Positions 21,949 through 31,619 of a stretch of 64,000 nucleotides of DNA are shown one piece after another. How positions within the stretch are numbered: position 1 is the stretch's first letter; the number at the start of each line of letters is the position of its first letter. The stretch spans positions 744,001 to 808,000 of the forward strand of contig JAHBXT010000001.1 of assembly GCA_019636385.1 (NCBI GenBank). The letters run 5' to 3'. Source of the DNA: Pirellulaceae bacterium. GTDB lineage: Bacteria; Planctomycetota; Planctomycetia; Pirellulales; Pirellulaceae. A program made the translations under genes and the position numbers. The notes beneath the pieces were generated by a model that did not search any database, was not told the origin of the DNA, and saw only the letters and a program-made list of their open reading frames with translations.

Positions 21949-23442
21949 ATGAGACCAGAAGAGCACCTGCCACCAACCAACTTGATCAATCGCCGCCATT
22001 TCGTAAGCGAATTGGGGGCCGGCTTTGGCGGATTGGCACTGGGAGCGCTGTTGGCTCAAGATGGCTTGTGCAGTGACGGCGCCGCAAGCCAACTGGCACC
22101 GCTGGCAGCCAAGCGTCCGACGCTGCCGACAAAGGCCAAGGCGTGCATTTTCTTATTCATGTTTGGTGGACCTTCGCAGGTTGATCTGTTTGACTATAAG
22201 CCCGAGCTACAGCGCAGCGACGGCAAAACTATCGACAACGAATTTCGTCGGGGCGCCAAGACCCAGGCCACGTTGCAAGCTAGTCGACGGACCTTCAAGC
22301 AGTACGGCCAGTCGGGCCATTGGTGCTCCGATGCGCTACCGCATGTTTCGCAGCACATGGACAAACTGGCGCTAATTAAATCATTACACAGCGATTCGTT
22401 TGCCCACGGCAGTGCACTGCTGCAGATCAACTGTGGACGCGTATTGCAAGGCCATCCTTCGCTTGGCTCCTGGATCACTTATGGATTGGGAACCATCAAT
22501 CAGAGCTTGCCGGGCTATGTGGTGATGCTCGATCCGCGCGGCGGGCCGACTAGCGGCGCACCGAACTGGAGTAGCGGCTACATGCCTGCCGCCTATCAGG
22601 GTACTGTATTTCGCTCCACCGACCCGCCGATCCTCAATTTGCGACCACCGGCCGGTGTCTCGTCCGCACAACAGCGATCGGAAATCGATCTGATTAACCA
22701 GTTCAATCAAATGCATCTCGCTCAACGACCGGATTACAGCGAGTTGTCGGCGCGCATTGCCAGTTACGAACTGGCCTATCAGCTGCAAGCGGCGGCGCCT
22801 GAGGCGCTGGACGTGGCCGACGAAACCGCAGAAACGCTTCAACTGTACGGAATTGATCAGCCCAAACCGGACTGGCACTCATTGGCGCTTGGCCCTAGCA
22901 CGTTTGGCAAGCAGTGCTTGATCGCTAGGCGGCTGGTCGAACGCGGTGTGCGATTCATTCAGATTTATTCCGGCGGCGGCAATGCTGGAGGTCAGAATAC
23001 TTGGGACGGACATCACGGCATCGAAGAGAATCTGCGACTGCATTGCCCAGAAGTCGACCAACCGATTGCCGCTCTGCTGACGGACCTCCAGCGTCGTGGC
23101 CTGTTAGATTCGACGCTGGTGGTGTGGGGTGGTGAGTTTGGTCGAATGCCGGTTTCGGAGACTTACAATACCGGTGGCAAACCGGGTGGTCGCGATCACA
23201 ATCCAAAAGGATTTACTTATTGGATGGCCGGGGGCGGCGTGCGCGCTGGTGCTTCGTACGGCGAGACCGACGAGATCGGCGAGACGGCAGTTGTTGATCC
23301 CCGACACCTGCGCGACCTGCACGCAACCATCCTGCACTTGATGGGACTGGATCATCATCGTCTAACCTATTTTCACGGGGGACTAGATGAAAAACTGACC
23401 GGAGTTCAACCTGCGCGCCCCATTCGTGAAATCATGGCTTAG
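21949..23442 (+). CDS. DUF1501 protein, PSD1 partner, probable Tat substrate
   Basis: This is a member of the DUF1501 family, related to the alkaline phosphatase/sulfatase fold. It begins with NRRHFVSELGAGFGGLALGALLA, a twin-arginine-like signal. Family motifs are visible: KACIFLFMFGGPSQVDLFDYKP, LPHVSQHMDKLALIKS, and WGGEFGRMPVSE with RDHNPKGFTYWMAGGG. It follows the PSD1 gene and is almost certainly co-transcribed and co-translated with it. The frame opens at 21925, overlapping the upstream gene, but ATG 21949 sits five bases after that gene's stop and gives a better signal peptide. The substrate is unknown. Confidence 0.92.
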   Translation: MRPEEHLPPTNLINRRHFVSELGAGFGGLALGALLAQDGLCSDGAASQLAPLAAKRPTLPTKAKACIFLFMFGGPSQVDLFDYKPELQRSDGKTIDNEFRRGAKTQATLQASRRTFKQYGQSGHWCSDALPHVSQHMDKLALIKSLHSDSFAHGSALLQINCGRVLQGHPSLGSWITYGLGTINQSLPGYVVMLDPRGGPTSGAPNWSSGYMPAAYQGTVFRSTDPPILNLRPPAGVSSAQQRSEIDLINQFNQMHLAQRPDYSELSARIASYELAYQLQAAAPEALDVADETAETLQLYGIDQPKPDWHSLALGPSTFGKQCLIARRLVERGVRFIQIYSGGGNAGGQNTWDGHHGIEENLRLHCPEVDQPIAALLTDLQRRGLLDSTLVVWGGEFGRMPVSETYNTGGKPGGRDHNPKGFTYWMAGGGVRAGASYGETDEIGETAVVDPRHLRDLHATILHLMGLDHHRLTYFHGGLDEKLTGVQPARPIREIMA

Positions 23443-23457
23443 CTTGGCAACTACGCA

Positions 23458-23502
23458 GTGACTACGCTCGCAACATGTAGCTACGTTCGCCAAGAGCCTG
23501 GC
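23458..23502. repeat. Dispersed hairpin repeat, two degenerate copies in tandem
   Basis: Just after the DUF1501 stop codon, GTGACTACGCTCGC (23458-23471) and GTAGCTACGTTCGCCAAGAG (from 23477) repeat the element seen at 2779 and 13235. The second copy continues CCTGGC. Pairing is weaker than in the other copies, suggesting decay. Confidence 0.55.
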
Positions 23503-23533
23503 AGCACAACCACTGGACCACCGCACTCTACGC

Positions 23534-25318
23534 ATGTACCCCAGCACAATTCCTGAGCACTTCGCTATGCACAACATCAACATCAACCTCATCAACCCTC
23601 TGCGCATCGCCACGATTACTGGACTGCTGCTGTGGTCGGCCAGTTTCGCAGAATGGTTGTATGCCCGCGAACCCATCCCCGAAAAGCTGGTAGTGCTGAC
23701 TTTCGACGACTCGGCTAAATCACACTTCACGGTCGTACGCCCAATCTTGATGCAGTACGGTCTGGGCGCCACATTCTTTGTGACCGAAGGCTACGATTTT
23801 AGAGACAACAAGCAAGACTATATGACCTGGGAGCAGATCGCTCAGTTGCACCGCGATGGCTTCGAGATCGGCAATCATACTCGCGACCATCTGAGCATCA
23901 ACGATGACAATGCAATGCACATTGTCGAGCAAGTTGAAGGCATTCAACGGCGATGTGCCGAATATGGCATTCCCGCTCCCATCAGCTTTGCCTGGCCGGG
24001 CAATGCCATGTCGCTGCGGGCATTGGACAAGCTGAGTGAGCTGGGCATTCGCTTCGCGCGGCGCGGTGGAGCACCGGAATGGCCCTATCAGGCCGGTCGC
24101 GGCTTTGCGTATGAGCCCTATTTGGATCACCCTCTGCTGATTCCCTCTGCCGGCGATTCGCGGCCTGATTGGGAGCAGGCCGACTTTATACGGGCCGTCC
24201 AGCAGGCTACGCGCGGTCGCATCGCCGTATTGCAATTCCACGGAGTGCCTGACTCGGCGCACTCGTGGGTCAACACGCCGCAGCACAAGTTCCAGCAATA
24301 CATGCACTATCTGGCTGTCAACGACTATCAGGTCATCGCCATGCGCGATCTGGAGCGATTCATCGATCCAACGGTCACTCCCAAGGACCCTCTGGGTGTA
24401 ATCGAGGATCGTCAAGCCGTTTTGGCCAGCGGCAATAGTTACGACGACTTCCGAAAACCAGCTGGCGATTTGCAGATCAAATTCTGGCTCGCCAACATGC
24501 TGGTTGATCATCGGTATACGCTGTCAGAAGCCGCTGCGATCACGGGCATGAGCGCCGACGAGATTCACTCACATGCTCAGCGGCTCTCAATTGACACACC
24601 CGTGCCGTTACCGGAGGGACGACTGCGTGTGTTGCCCTATCCCGGCGGGCGACATCCTCGCACCGGCTTTCGCGATGGAGCCATTCGGCCACAACGAGAG
24701 TCTAAGCTCAGTGTCTTTCTACCCTGGGAACCACGATCGTATGTGGTAGTGGACGTCCCCGAGGCGATTTGGTGGATGCAGGAGGAACGTCGTGAATTGC
24801 TGTTTTTAGCGCACACACACATCAAGACCACCTGGGATCAGCGCGGCGTCCGGTTGCCCGCAGTGGAATGGCAGCAGACCGAATCGGGTTGGCAAGTTGA
24901 GCGGCAACTACCTGACGGAATCGCATTTGGCGCTCTAGCTCAGCCTCATGAGAATGAACTGCTAATGAAACTTTGGCTGCGCAACGGATCGGACAAGCTA
25001 CTATCGGGTCTAGCCGTGCAGAACTGCGTGATGTTAGCTGGAGCACCTGGATTTGATGGTCTGACCAACGACAACAAGGTCTTACAGAAACCGTTTGCAG
25101 CCTGCTGCGATGCATCTGGCCAGCGCTGGATCGTAACCGGATGGCAAGCATGCGGACGTGCCTGGGCCAATCCACCCTGTCCTTGTATGCACTCCGATCC
25201 TCAGTTCCCCGACTGCCCACCAGGCGAGACACGCGAGTTGCTAGGGGTCATCTCGTTCTATGTTGGCAGCGATGTAAACGTCGAGTTTGAGCGACTGCGC
25301 TCGCAGTTTAGAATGTAA
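23534..25318 (+). CDS. Polysaccharide deacetylase (NodB/CE4) family protein with C-terminal extension
   Basis: A 594-residue exported protein. After a hydrophobic leader (about 22-41) lies a NodB-type domain with LTFDDSAKSH (Asp58, Asp59) and the metal-binding IGNHTRDH. A barrel segment SFAWPGNAMSLRALDKL and VLQFHGVPD also fit CE4 enzymes. These enzymes remove acetyl groups from chitin-like, peptidoglycan or other amino sugars. The last 300 residues, with LSVFLPWEPRSYVVVDVPEA, are unlike the core domain and may bind substrate. ATG 23567 (MHNININ) is an alternative start that shortens the leader. The gene follows the PSD1/DUF1501 pair after about 90 bases, so a shared role in glycan metabolism is possible but unproven. 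Confidence 0.85.
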   Translation: MYPSTIPEHFAMHNININLINPLRIATITGLLLWSASFAEWLYAREPIPEKLVVLTFDDSAKSHFTVVRPILMQYGLGATFFVTEGYDFRDNKQDYMTWEQIAQLHRDGFEIGNHTRDHLSINDDNAMHIVEQVEGIQRRCAEYGIPAPISFAWPGNAMSLRALDKLSELGIRFARRGGAPEWPYQAGRGFAYEPYLDHPLLIPSAGDSRPDWEQADFIRAVQQATRGRIAVLQFHGVPDSAHSWVNTPQHKFQQYMHYLAVNDYQVIAMRDLERFIDPTVTPKDPLGVIEDRQAVLASGNSYDDFRKPAGDLQIKFWLANMLVDHRYTLSEAAAITGMSADEIHSHAQRLSIDTPVPLPEGRLRVLPYPGGRHPRTGFRDGAIRPQRESKLSVFLPWEPRSYVVVDVPEAIWWMQEERRELLFLAHTHIKTTWDQRGVRLPAVEWQQTESGWQVERQLPDGIAFGALAQPHENELLMKLWLRNGSDKLLSGLAVQNCVMLAGAPGFDGLTNDNKVLQKPFAACCDASGQRWIVTGWQACGRAWANPPCPCMHSDPQFPDCPPGETRELLGVISFYVGSDVNVEFERLRSQFRM

Positions 25319-25420
25319 TGTGCTGCGCAAGCAAAAGAATCCTTGGCTGTGTAGTAACATTTACCTTCGCGGTCATGATGTAGAACTTTCGGATCCGGCC
25401 TGTACGGCTGCTGGCGGGCG

Positions 25421-25864
25421 CTAGCGCCATTGATCGCGGGCCGGCTGTCGCAGCAGGCTGACACGATATTTTTCATCCATCAGCTTTTTGTTGGCCCGTT
25501 CGGGATCGGAATTGCTCCATGTCTCCCGATACAGCGGCGACCAAATCTCACGACTGCGACCGGTATCACGGTCGTGCCATCGCACCACGTACTGATTCTT
25601 GGCTCGATCCAGCGAAGGCAAACGTGACAAGTTGTTATCGACCAGACACCAGGCAACGACATGATAACGCCGATAGTCGGGCGACCATTCGTAGAAGACA
25701 ATTTGATCGTAGCAATGACGTCCCAAGTCGTCGTAGCAATGATTCCATTCAACCAAATCCACACGATGCACCTGCGTCTGCACCCTGCCTCCGGCGCCCG
25801 CTGTCAACACGACAAGCAACGGGGCGACGAGCACCGGCAAAATCCGCGAACCGAACTGGATCAT
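25421..25864 (-). CDS. Small exported protein of unknown function
   Basis: A 147-residue protein with a clear signal peptide (ILPVLVAPLLVVLTAGAGG). The mature part is rich in Trp, Tyr, Arg and His (VEWNHCYDDLGRHCYDQIVFYEWSPDYRRYHVVAWC). It carries three Cys, which may form a disulfide. AAGGAGG six bases upstream of the ATG at 25864 is one of the strongest ribosome binding sites in the window, which supports it as real. I do not recognise the family. It is a lone gene convergent with the deacetylase. Confidence 0.75.
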   Translation of the reverse strand: MIQFGSRILPVLVAPLLVVLTAGAGGRVQTQVHRVDLVEWNHCYDDLGRHCYDQIVFYEWSPDYRRYHVVAWCLVDNNLSRLPSLDRAKNQYVVRWHDRDTGRSREIWSPLYRETWSNSDPERANKKLMDEKYRVSLLRQPARDQWR

Positions 25865-26586
25865 CCGAAGCCTCCTTAAATGAGCTTGGGATGGGAGCAG
25901 GGTGGATCGCGCTGACTAACCTGAATCGACTGAGAAACGTTCTGTCAGTGAACGTCGGGATCGGCGTGCACTGCACGAAAACTGTGTTACCCTCAGGCTC
26001 CAAGGAGTCGGGCGCGTAATGGACACGATCTTCAGCTCTCCCTAGCTCGATCTATTTCCAGACAAAGCGCGATGTCAAGCCGTTAATGCAGTGACTCTCA
26101 CCTGTCCGTGCGTGGCAACTCCTGTTGGTTAGAAAGGAGAGCTGTGTCCAATTAATTGGATTCGGCTACCGATGCGGCTAACGATCAGTCCAATTCATGC
26201 GTGCCGCAAAAAAAAATCAGAAACATACAGTACCCGATGCGAGACATAGTACCCAGCCTACGCCGGGGGACTGGGACTGCGAACTCCGACCAACCAGACA
26301 CCCGATTGGTAGCCGATTGACCTGAATTTCTTTGGCTCAAAACGGAATCTCAGGCGGCGTTGCTGATTGACAATGCGAGCTGAGAAAACACAATCATTGA
26401 GTCGCTAGCGAAGCCGCTCGTTCAGTCCAGTGACTGGGCGAGCAGCACAGACGTAGCCGCTGTCGCCAAAGGTTGGACTGGCTGGTAATCCACCCTCTGG
26501 CGACGGTAGCTCCATTCAACCTGCAATTGCCATGCGCCTACCCATCCATTTTGTGGCCAACCGATGCTAAATAAAGGAGCCAAACC
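25865..26586. other. 722-base stretch without a recognised gene
   Basis: No frame here has recognisable motifs, and I see no RNA gene or long repeat. It must hold the promoter of the acylase gene and of the divergent small exported protein. Confidence 0.45.
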
Positions 26587-28923
26587 TTGAGCTGCCAAAC
26601 ATCTATCAATCGCCTGTTCAACGTTGCCGGATCGGCTCTGTTGATTTTGTACTTCTGTTTGGCAGCTCCCAGACCGGCAGGCGCGCAGTTGCAATCGCCT
26701 CAGGTACGCGTGCAGGACTCAGCATCAGTGGCACGCGCGGCTCAGATGGCCAAGACCGTCACGATTTATCGCGACAAGTACGGTGTACCGCACGTCTACG
26801 GTCCAACCGATGCCGCGTGCATGTTCGGCTTTACCTATGCTCAGTGCGAAGACTACTTTTGGCAAGTCGAAGACGGATATCTGCGAGCGCTGGGCTTGGC
26901 CGCTCAAGTCCACGGCGAGTCGGAATTACCCAACGATATCATCAATCGCGGATTGGATATCTGTGGGCTGGCGCAACAGGAGTTTGCTAACGCGACCGCA
27001 CAGACGCGCGAGTTCAACCAGGCTGTCACCGACGCACTGAATTATTTTTTGGCCACCCACCCGGAAGTTCAGCCCCGGGCGATGCACAAGTTTGAACCAT
27101 GGCATCCCCTGGCGCTGGGACGTTTTCTACTGTACCAATCCTTCATCTATCAAAAATCTGGTTTGCAAGCCAGGGAAGTGCTGACCGCCGTTCAAGAAAT
27201 CGACGGTGCAGAGAAAAAGGCTGTCAGCCTACTTCCGGCAACTCGCCAAAGATTGGATGAACTGGCGGAGATGGAAGCCGATTATCGCTCGCTGACCCAA
27301 CATGTAGGTTCAAATATGTGGGCGGTGCGTCCAGAAAAATCGACCAGCGGGAAGGCGCTGTTATTTATCAATCCGCACCAGCCGTTTTTTGGCCCTGGCC
27401 AATGGTACGAAGGGCATGTCGTCAGCGGTGAAGGCTGGAATCTGTCAGGTGCCTGCTTATTCGGCTCTCCCTTTCCGACGATCGGCTACAACGAGCATTT
27501 AGGATGGAGCCATACCGTCAATCAGCCCAATATCGCCAACACGTATACCATCCACTTCGACCATGCCGATGATCCGCTGAAGTATCGCTACGGCAACGAG
27601 CATCGTCAGGCGACTCAGGAAAAGGTGGCCATCAACGTCAAGACCGACGATGGCCAAGTGACGCGCCAGTTCTTGATTACCAAGACACATCATGGTCCCA
27701 TTGTCGCCAAGCGTGGCGAAAAGCTGTTAGCCGTTAAATTTGCCAAGCTGGATTCGGGCGGCGCGCTGGAACAATGGTATCACATGGGCAAAGCCAAAAC
27801 GGTGGCCGAATTCAAAAAGGCCATGGAACCCTGCAATATCCCGATGTTTAACGCGGTGGCCGCCGATTTTCAAGGCAATATTTTCTATGTCTACGGTGGA
27901 GCCATCCCCAGACGATCCTTGAAGTTTGATTGGTCCGCTCCCGTTGATGGCAGTGATCCAGAATCTGAATGGCAAGGCTTTCACGCTTTTGAAGAATTGC
28001 CGCAGGTGGAAAACCCGGCCTGTGGATTCGTGCAAAACTGCAATCAGTCGCCCTGGACAACGACCAATCTGGGCAAGGAATTGTCGGTCGGGCAAGTCGA
28101 CGAGAATCCCAAGAGCAATGAATTTCCTAAATACATGGTGACCGAGAAGGAGCGTGATAACGGACGTGCCCGCATTAGTCGCCGTATCTTGGCCAGCAAC
28201 GCACAGTTCAGCTACGAAGATTGGTCCAAGTACGCATTTGATACCACGATTATCGAAGCTGAGACTCGTATACCTGAGTTGGTTGACGAATGGCAGAAGT
28301 TGTTGGCCAAAGAGCCGGAGCGCGGCGAAAAGCTACGAGAAGTGGTGGAAGCCTTGCGCGACTGGAACGGCATCAGCACGATCGAGTCGGTACCGATGAC
28401 GCTCACCATGCTGACTTTTGAGCGCTTAATGCAGATGCTGCCCAAAGGCGACATCTTGAATTCTCCGCGCGTCCGTGCCTTGGAAGCTACGCTGGCCGAC
28501 TTGGAAAAGAACTTTGGAACCTGGAAGGTCGCCTGGGGCGAGATCAATCGACTGCAACGCATTCACGGATCGCAGATCGATATGACCGGCCAAGGACAAT
28601 TCAGCGATTCGGAACATAGTCTGCCGGTTGCCGGTGCGCCTGGACCACTGGGAGTTGTCTTCAACTTCTATGCTCTGCCTCAAAAAGATCAAAAGCGACG
28701 ATATGGTGTGGCTGGCCACAGTTTCGTAGGCGTAGTTGAATTCGCCGAAGCGGTGCGCGCCAAGACGGTGTTGCAGTTTGGGCAATCTGGTGATCCCAAA
28801 TCGCCACACTGGTTTGATCAGGCAGAATTGTACGCTTCCGGTCAGTTCAAGCCGTCCTGGTACGTCAAAAACGATGTGGAAGCCAACAGCCAACCCGGCT
28901 ACCATCCGGGTCAACGGCGCTGA
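26587..28923 (+). CDS. Penicillin acylase / acyl-homoserine lactone acylase-type Ntn hydrolase
   Basis: A 778-residue member of the penicillin amidase family of Ntn hydrolases, which hydrolyse acyl amide bonds. A signal peptide occupies about residues 1-31. The alpha chain starts with VTIYRDKYGVPHVYGPTDAACMFGFTYAQCEDYFWQ. The predicted autocatalytic cleavage site precedes nucleophile Ser242 in HVGSNMWAV; the usual downstream Asn/Arg region follows with FINPHQPF and GYNEHLGWSHTVN. The beta chain runs to the C-terminus. The gene starts with TTG at 26587, seven bases after AAAGGAG, and no ATG is well placed. Substrate cannot be told from sequence: beta-lactams, N-acyl homoserine lactones and acyl peptides are all possible. 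Confidence 0.9.
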   Translation: MSCQTSINRLFNVAGSALLILYFCLAAPRPAGAQLQSPQVRVQDSASVARAAQMAKTVTIYRDKYGVPHVYGPTDAACMFGFTYAQCEDYFWQVEDGYLRALGLAAQVHGESELPNDIINRGLDICGLAQQEFANATAQTREFNQAVTDALNYFLATHPEVQPRAMHKFEPWHPLALGRFLLYQSFIYQKSGLQAREVLTAVQEIDGAEKKAVSLLPATRQRLDELAEMEADYRSLTQHVGSNMWAVRPEKSTSGKALLFINPHQPFFGPGQWYEGHVVSGEGWNLSGACLFGSPFPTIGYNEHLGWSHTVNQPNIANTYTIHFDHADDPLKYRYGNEHRQATQEKVAINVKTDDGQVTRQFLITKTHHGPIVAKRGEKLLAVKFAKLDSGGALEQWYHMGKAKTVAEFKKAMEPCNIPMFNAVAADFQGNIFYVYGGAIPRRSLKFDWSAPVDGSDPESEWQGFHAFEELPQVENPACGFVQNCNQSPWTTTNLGKELSVGQVDENPKSNEFPKYMVTEKERDNGRARISRRILASNAQFSYEDWSKYAFDTTIIEAETRIPELVDEWQKLLAKEPERGEKLREVVEALRDWNGISTIESVPMTLTMLTFERLMQMLPKGDILNSPRVRALEATLADLEKNFGTWKVAWGEINRLQRIHGSQIDMTGQGQFSDSEHSLPVAGAPGPLGVVFNFYALPQKDQKRRYGVAGHSFVGVVEFAEAVRAKTVLQFGQSGDPKSPHWFDQAELYASGQFKPSWYVKNDVEANSQPGYHPGQRR

Positions 28924-28963
28924 TGTCGCCTTGGTGAGTTCTCCCCGTCGATAGGCAACTCGA

Positions 28964-30601
28964 ATGTTTGCTCTCGCCCGAGGCTGCTTAGAGTTCGTGT
29001 TCGTGTGGCTGTTGGCCGGTGCAGGTCTGCTCTACTGTCTCGAACCTCGCTTTGACGCGCCGGGACCACTGTGGGGCAGTCTGGCGGGCGGCTTTCTAGT
29101 TGCCGCTGCCTGGGGCCTGGTTCGCAACGCCTGGCTTGCACGGCGACAAGCCGCTCTAATTCGCGACTCTTTGGCAGGGGCTATCCCCCTTGCTGGGCGG
29201 ACCTACGCAGCCATCGGCCGCGCCGTCGCAACAGTCGAACCTCTGCAGACTCCCTTTCGGCACAAGCCGTGTGTCCTGTACGCGTATGAATTGTCCGAAA
29301 AGAAGTCGGTTCGCGTTCGCACCCAGAGTGGTTCGCGTACGGACACCCACAAGGTCGTGTATAGCAGCGGCTTGGCGATGACTCAGTGGGCCGTGGAGAC
29401 GCAAGGCGGTCCTGTTCCAGTACGCGGGTTCCCGGTTCCCGACCAGTTTGAAGAACAACCAGTCGATACAAATCAACACTACCCGCGAATTCGAGAATTT
29501 GTTGAGCAGACCGAGTTTACTCGTGTTGGTAAGTGGGAAATTGGCAAGATGCTCAGCTTTGCCAGTCTGGTCCTGCGTGAATCATCCGAGCCGGTGCGTG
29601 AAGACTTGTGGTTTGACGGCGCCGAAGAAATGTTCGCTGATCGTACGGCACTGCAACATTGTCGGCTGGTCGAACAAGCAATCGCTGTCAATCAACCGAT
29701 CTGCGTCATCGGCAAGTACGATCAACTGTTGGGTGGTCTGGTCAATGACCTCGGCCATGGTGGCTTACAAGTCTTGGCTGGCGAGCCAGAGCAGGGGATC
29801 AAACACCTGAACCAAACGGCTGCGGTCTATCTATTTTTTGCGCTGATTGCCGGCTTGGCCGGAACGCTGGGCAGCTTTGGAATGCTTTCTCTGCGACAAC
29901 GCAGTCTGAACTCCCAGCGGCCAGTGGTTGATCTAACGCAACAGTTACTCGCCGCTTTTCAAGCCAAAGAATGGCAACAGTTCACAGAACTACTGGCTCA
30001 GGGTGCTTCGCCGGACAGTCGGGATTCAGCAGGACGACCATTGTTACTGGCGGCAATCGATAGTCGCCAACCGTCGGCCATCGACGCGCTGTTGGCGGCC
30101 GGGGCCGACGTCAACGCAGCCCAAACGGGTTGGAATCGTCGGCCCATCGAAGCCGCTTTTGACCGCAATCAATGGGACTTAGTGGATCGCCTGCAAGCCG
30201 CTGGCGCCACAGGCGATTTCGTCAATGGCAATACGAGTGCGCAGCTGACAGTTGAAATTCCGGAGTTGGAGTTGCTGCTACATCGGTATACGCAAGCCCT
30301 CGATCAATCCGACATAGCGCTGATGCAGGCTATCACCGACGACTGGCCGACAGACTATTTGGAAAGCGTCGGCCGAGGTCTTTATAAAGACACACGCCCC
30401 GTTTCCTGGCAATACATCGAAGGCTATCGTCGTGACGACTTGGCGACCTACATCGCCGAAGGACGCACCAGGAGCGGTGCTCGAGAACGCTACGTAGTTA
30501 CCGCTCGGCTTCAGCAAGGCCAGTGGAAACTTCGCCGCGATTACTGGGACGAGGCATTCTCCTTCGCGTTCATCCCGGATCGAGACCCTCTAGGCGAATA
30601 G
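28964..30601 (+). CDS. Membrane protein with GIDE/BAM-like region and ankyrin repeats
   Basis: This 545-residue protein has transmembrane segments at about 10-25, 35-55 and 285-310. Between them a soluble region begins PLQTPFRHKPCVLYAYELSE and ends with an IAVNQPICVIGKYDQL stretch. That layout resembles the GIDE/BAM (beside-a-membrane) domain known from MUL1-type proteins and some bacteria. After the last membrane span come two to three ankyrin repeats (DSAGRPLLLAAIDSRQPSAI, then DALLAAGADVNAAQ). The C-terminal 120 residues are unrecognised. The gene follows the acylase after about 40 bases on the same strand. The ankyrin call is firm; the GIDE/BAM resemblance is inference. Confidence 0.65.
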   Translation: MFALARGCLEFVFVWLLAGAGLLYCLEPRFDAPGPLWGSLAGGFLVAAAWGLVRNAWLARRQAALIRDSLAGAIPLAGRTYAAIGRAVATVEPLQTPFRHKPCVLYAYELSEKKSVRVRTQSGSRTDTHKVVYSSGLAMTQWAVETQGGPVPVRGFPVPDQFEEQPVDTNQHYPRIREFVEQTEFTRVGKWEIGKMLSFASLVLRESSEPVREDLWFDGAEEMFADRTALQHCRLVEQAIAVNQPICVIGKYDQLLGGLVNDLGHGGLQVLAGEPEQGIKHLNQTAAVYLFFALIAGLAGTLGSFGMLSLRQRSLNSQRPVVDLTQQLLAAFQAKEWQQFTELLAQGASPDSRDSAGRPLLLAAIDSRQPSAIDALLAAGADVNAAQTGWNRRPIEAAFDRNQWDLVDRLQAAGATGDFVNGNTSAQLTVEIPELELLLHRYTQALDQSDIALMQAITDDWPTDYLESVGRGLYKDTRPVSWQYIEGYRRDDLATYIAEGRTRSGARERYVVTARLQQGQWKLRRDYWDEAFSFAFIPDRDPLGE

Positions 30602-31318
30602 CAAACCTGTGGAGTCGGAACTCCAAGTCGCTCAGAAAACTGCCGGTAGTTTTGCAGTCTCCGTCGATAGCCGGCAGGGTTGAAATAGCTGGTAATGACC
30701 CACAGCATTCGTTCATCCACCTTAGGGAAATCAATCTGTCTCGATTGTTCGATTTGCGACAAGATTGTTCGATTTGCGACAAATGTGGATTACCACCTAG
30801 CTCCAGTGGAGAATCAACACCCCAAATGGCTTAGCAACTTGGCGCATGTGGAAAATCGCCGCGTTTACGTGCAATCATGCTCATTCAAATAAACCGATTA
30901 CATCGGTTGTACGGCTTGCATTGCTGGTCACAGCAAACTACCCAGCATGGAAAATGCTAATTCTGATCAATGCTGCATTGCCCCCGCTAATGGATGCAAG
31001 TGTCTTTGGAAGAAGTGGCAATGTAGGCAGAATTGAATCAATTCTTGCGAGGCGTTTTGACAACACGAAAGCCGGATTGGCTGAGGATGTCACGAATTTT
31101 TTTCGTGGGGGTTGCCGATGAATTGCCGAACAGGATCTGGTAGTAGGAACAGGATGAAAGTTTTCTCAGCCTGCTGCCGATTTGCGAGCTAGGATTCAAT
31201 TGCGGCTGGAAATGGCCTGAATCGGCTTGAACAACGGTTTGCTGGTCGAGCCTTCAATTCCAGTCCAGTTCAAAACGAACTTCTGTCTGATCTGTGAGTC
31301 TGATTTCAAGGGTGCGCA
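30602..31318. other. Intergenic stretch with a tandem repeat
   Basis: Beyond the tandem 20-base repeat listed separately I see no convincing gene. A 91-residue frame (30846-31121) has no recognisable motif and poor codon character. Confidence 0.45.
30743..30782. repeat. Perfect tandem 20-base duplication
   Basis: GATTGTTCGATTTGCGACAA occurs twice head to tail at 30743-30762 and 30763-30782 with no mismatch. It sits in the non-coding stretch after the ankyrin gene. A recent slippage duplication or a paired protein-binding site are both possible. Confidence 0.9.
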
Positions 31319-31537
31319 ATGCAGAGTTCTCTTTACACTCCATTTAAACTGGGTGCCATGATCAACCAATTGTTTCGCAGCGCCAGCATGTACGACGTCT
31401 ATTGCCAGTGCACCGGTTCGCTGGTCGTATTGCGCGGCAAAGTTGGAAGCTCAACTGCCAAGCAGCGCGCAGCCTCGATTGCTCGCAAGTGCTGCGGCAT
31501 GGGTGAAATATCCAACGAAATCCACATAGTTGGCTAA
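31319..31537 (+). CDS. Small BON-domain-like protein
   Basis: A 72-residue protein whose last 45 residues read VYCQCTGSLVVLRGKVGSST, then IARKCCGMGEISNEI. This is the pattern of a BON domain: a strand, a short turn with LxGxV, a helix rich in Ala, and a final V-x-N-x-I-like strand. BON domains are thought to bind phospholipids or act as structural modules. AAGGG six bases before the ATG supports the start. There is no signal peptide, and the N-terminal 25 residues are unassigned. Three cysteines (two adjacent) are unusual for the domain. The gene is isolated and shares no operon. Confidence 0.6.
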   Translation: MQSSLYTPFKLGAMINQLFRSASMYDVYCQCTGSLVVLRGKVGSSTAKQRAASIARKCCGMGEISNEIHIVG

Positions 31538-31619
31538 GGCGCAACCGGCGCTGTCCCTGTCCCCGTCCAGCGGCTGTTTCACGCTCGTCGAGGCATCGCA
31601 GGCCAGGAGATGCTGCTGA

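Noticed and set aside
23720..24511. Minus-strand frame of 263 codons
   Set aside because: It is antisense to the polysaccharide deacetylase, whose motifs are clear.
30846..31121. 91-codon frame after the ankyrin gene
   Set aside because: No motif, no convincing ribosome binding site, and it lies in a low-information spacer.
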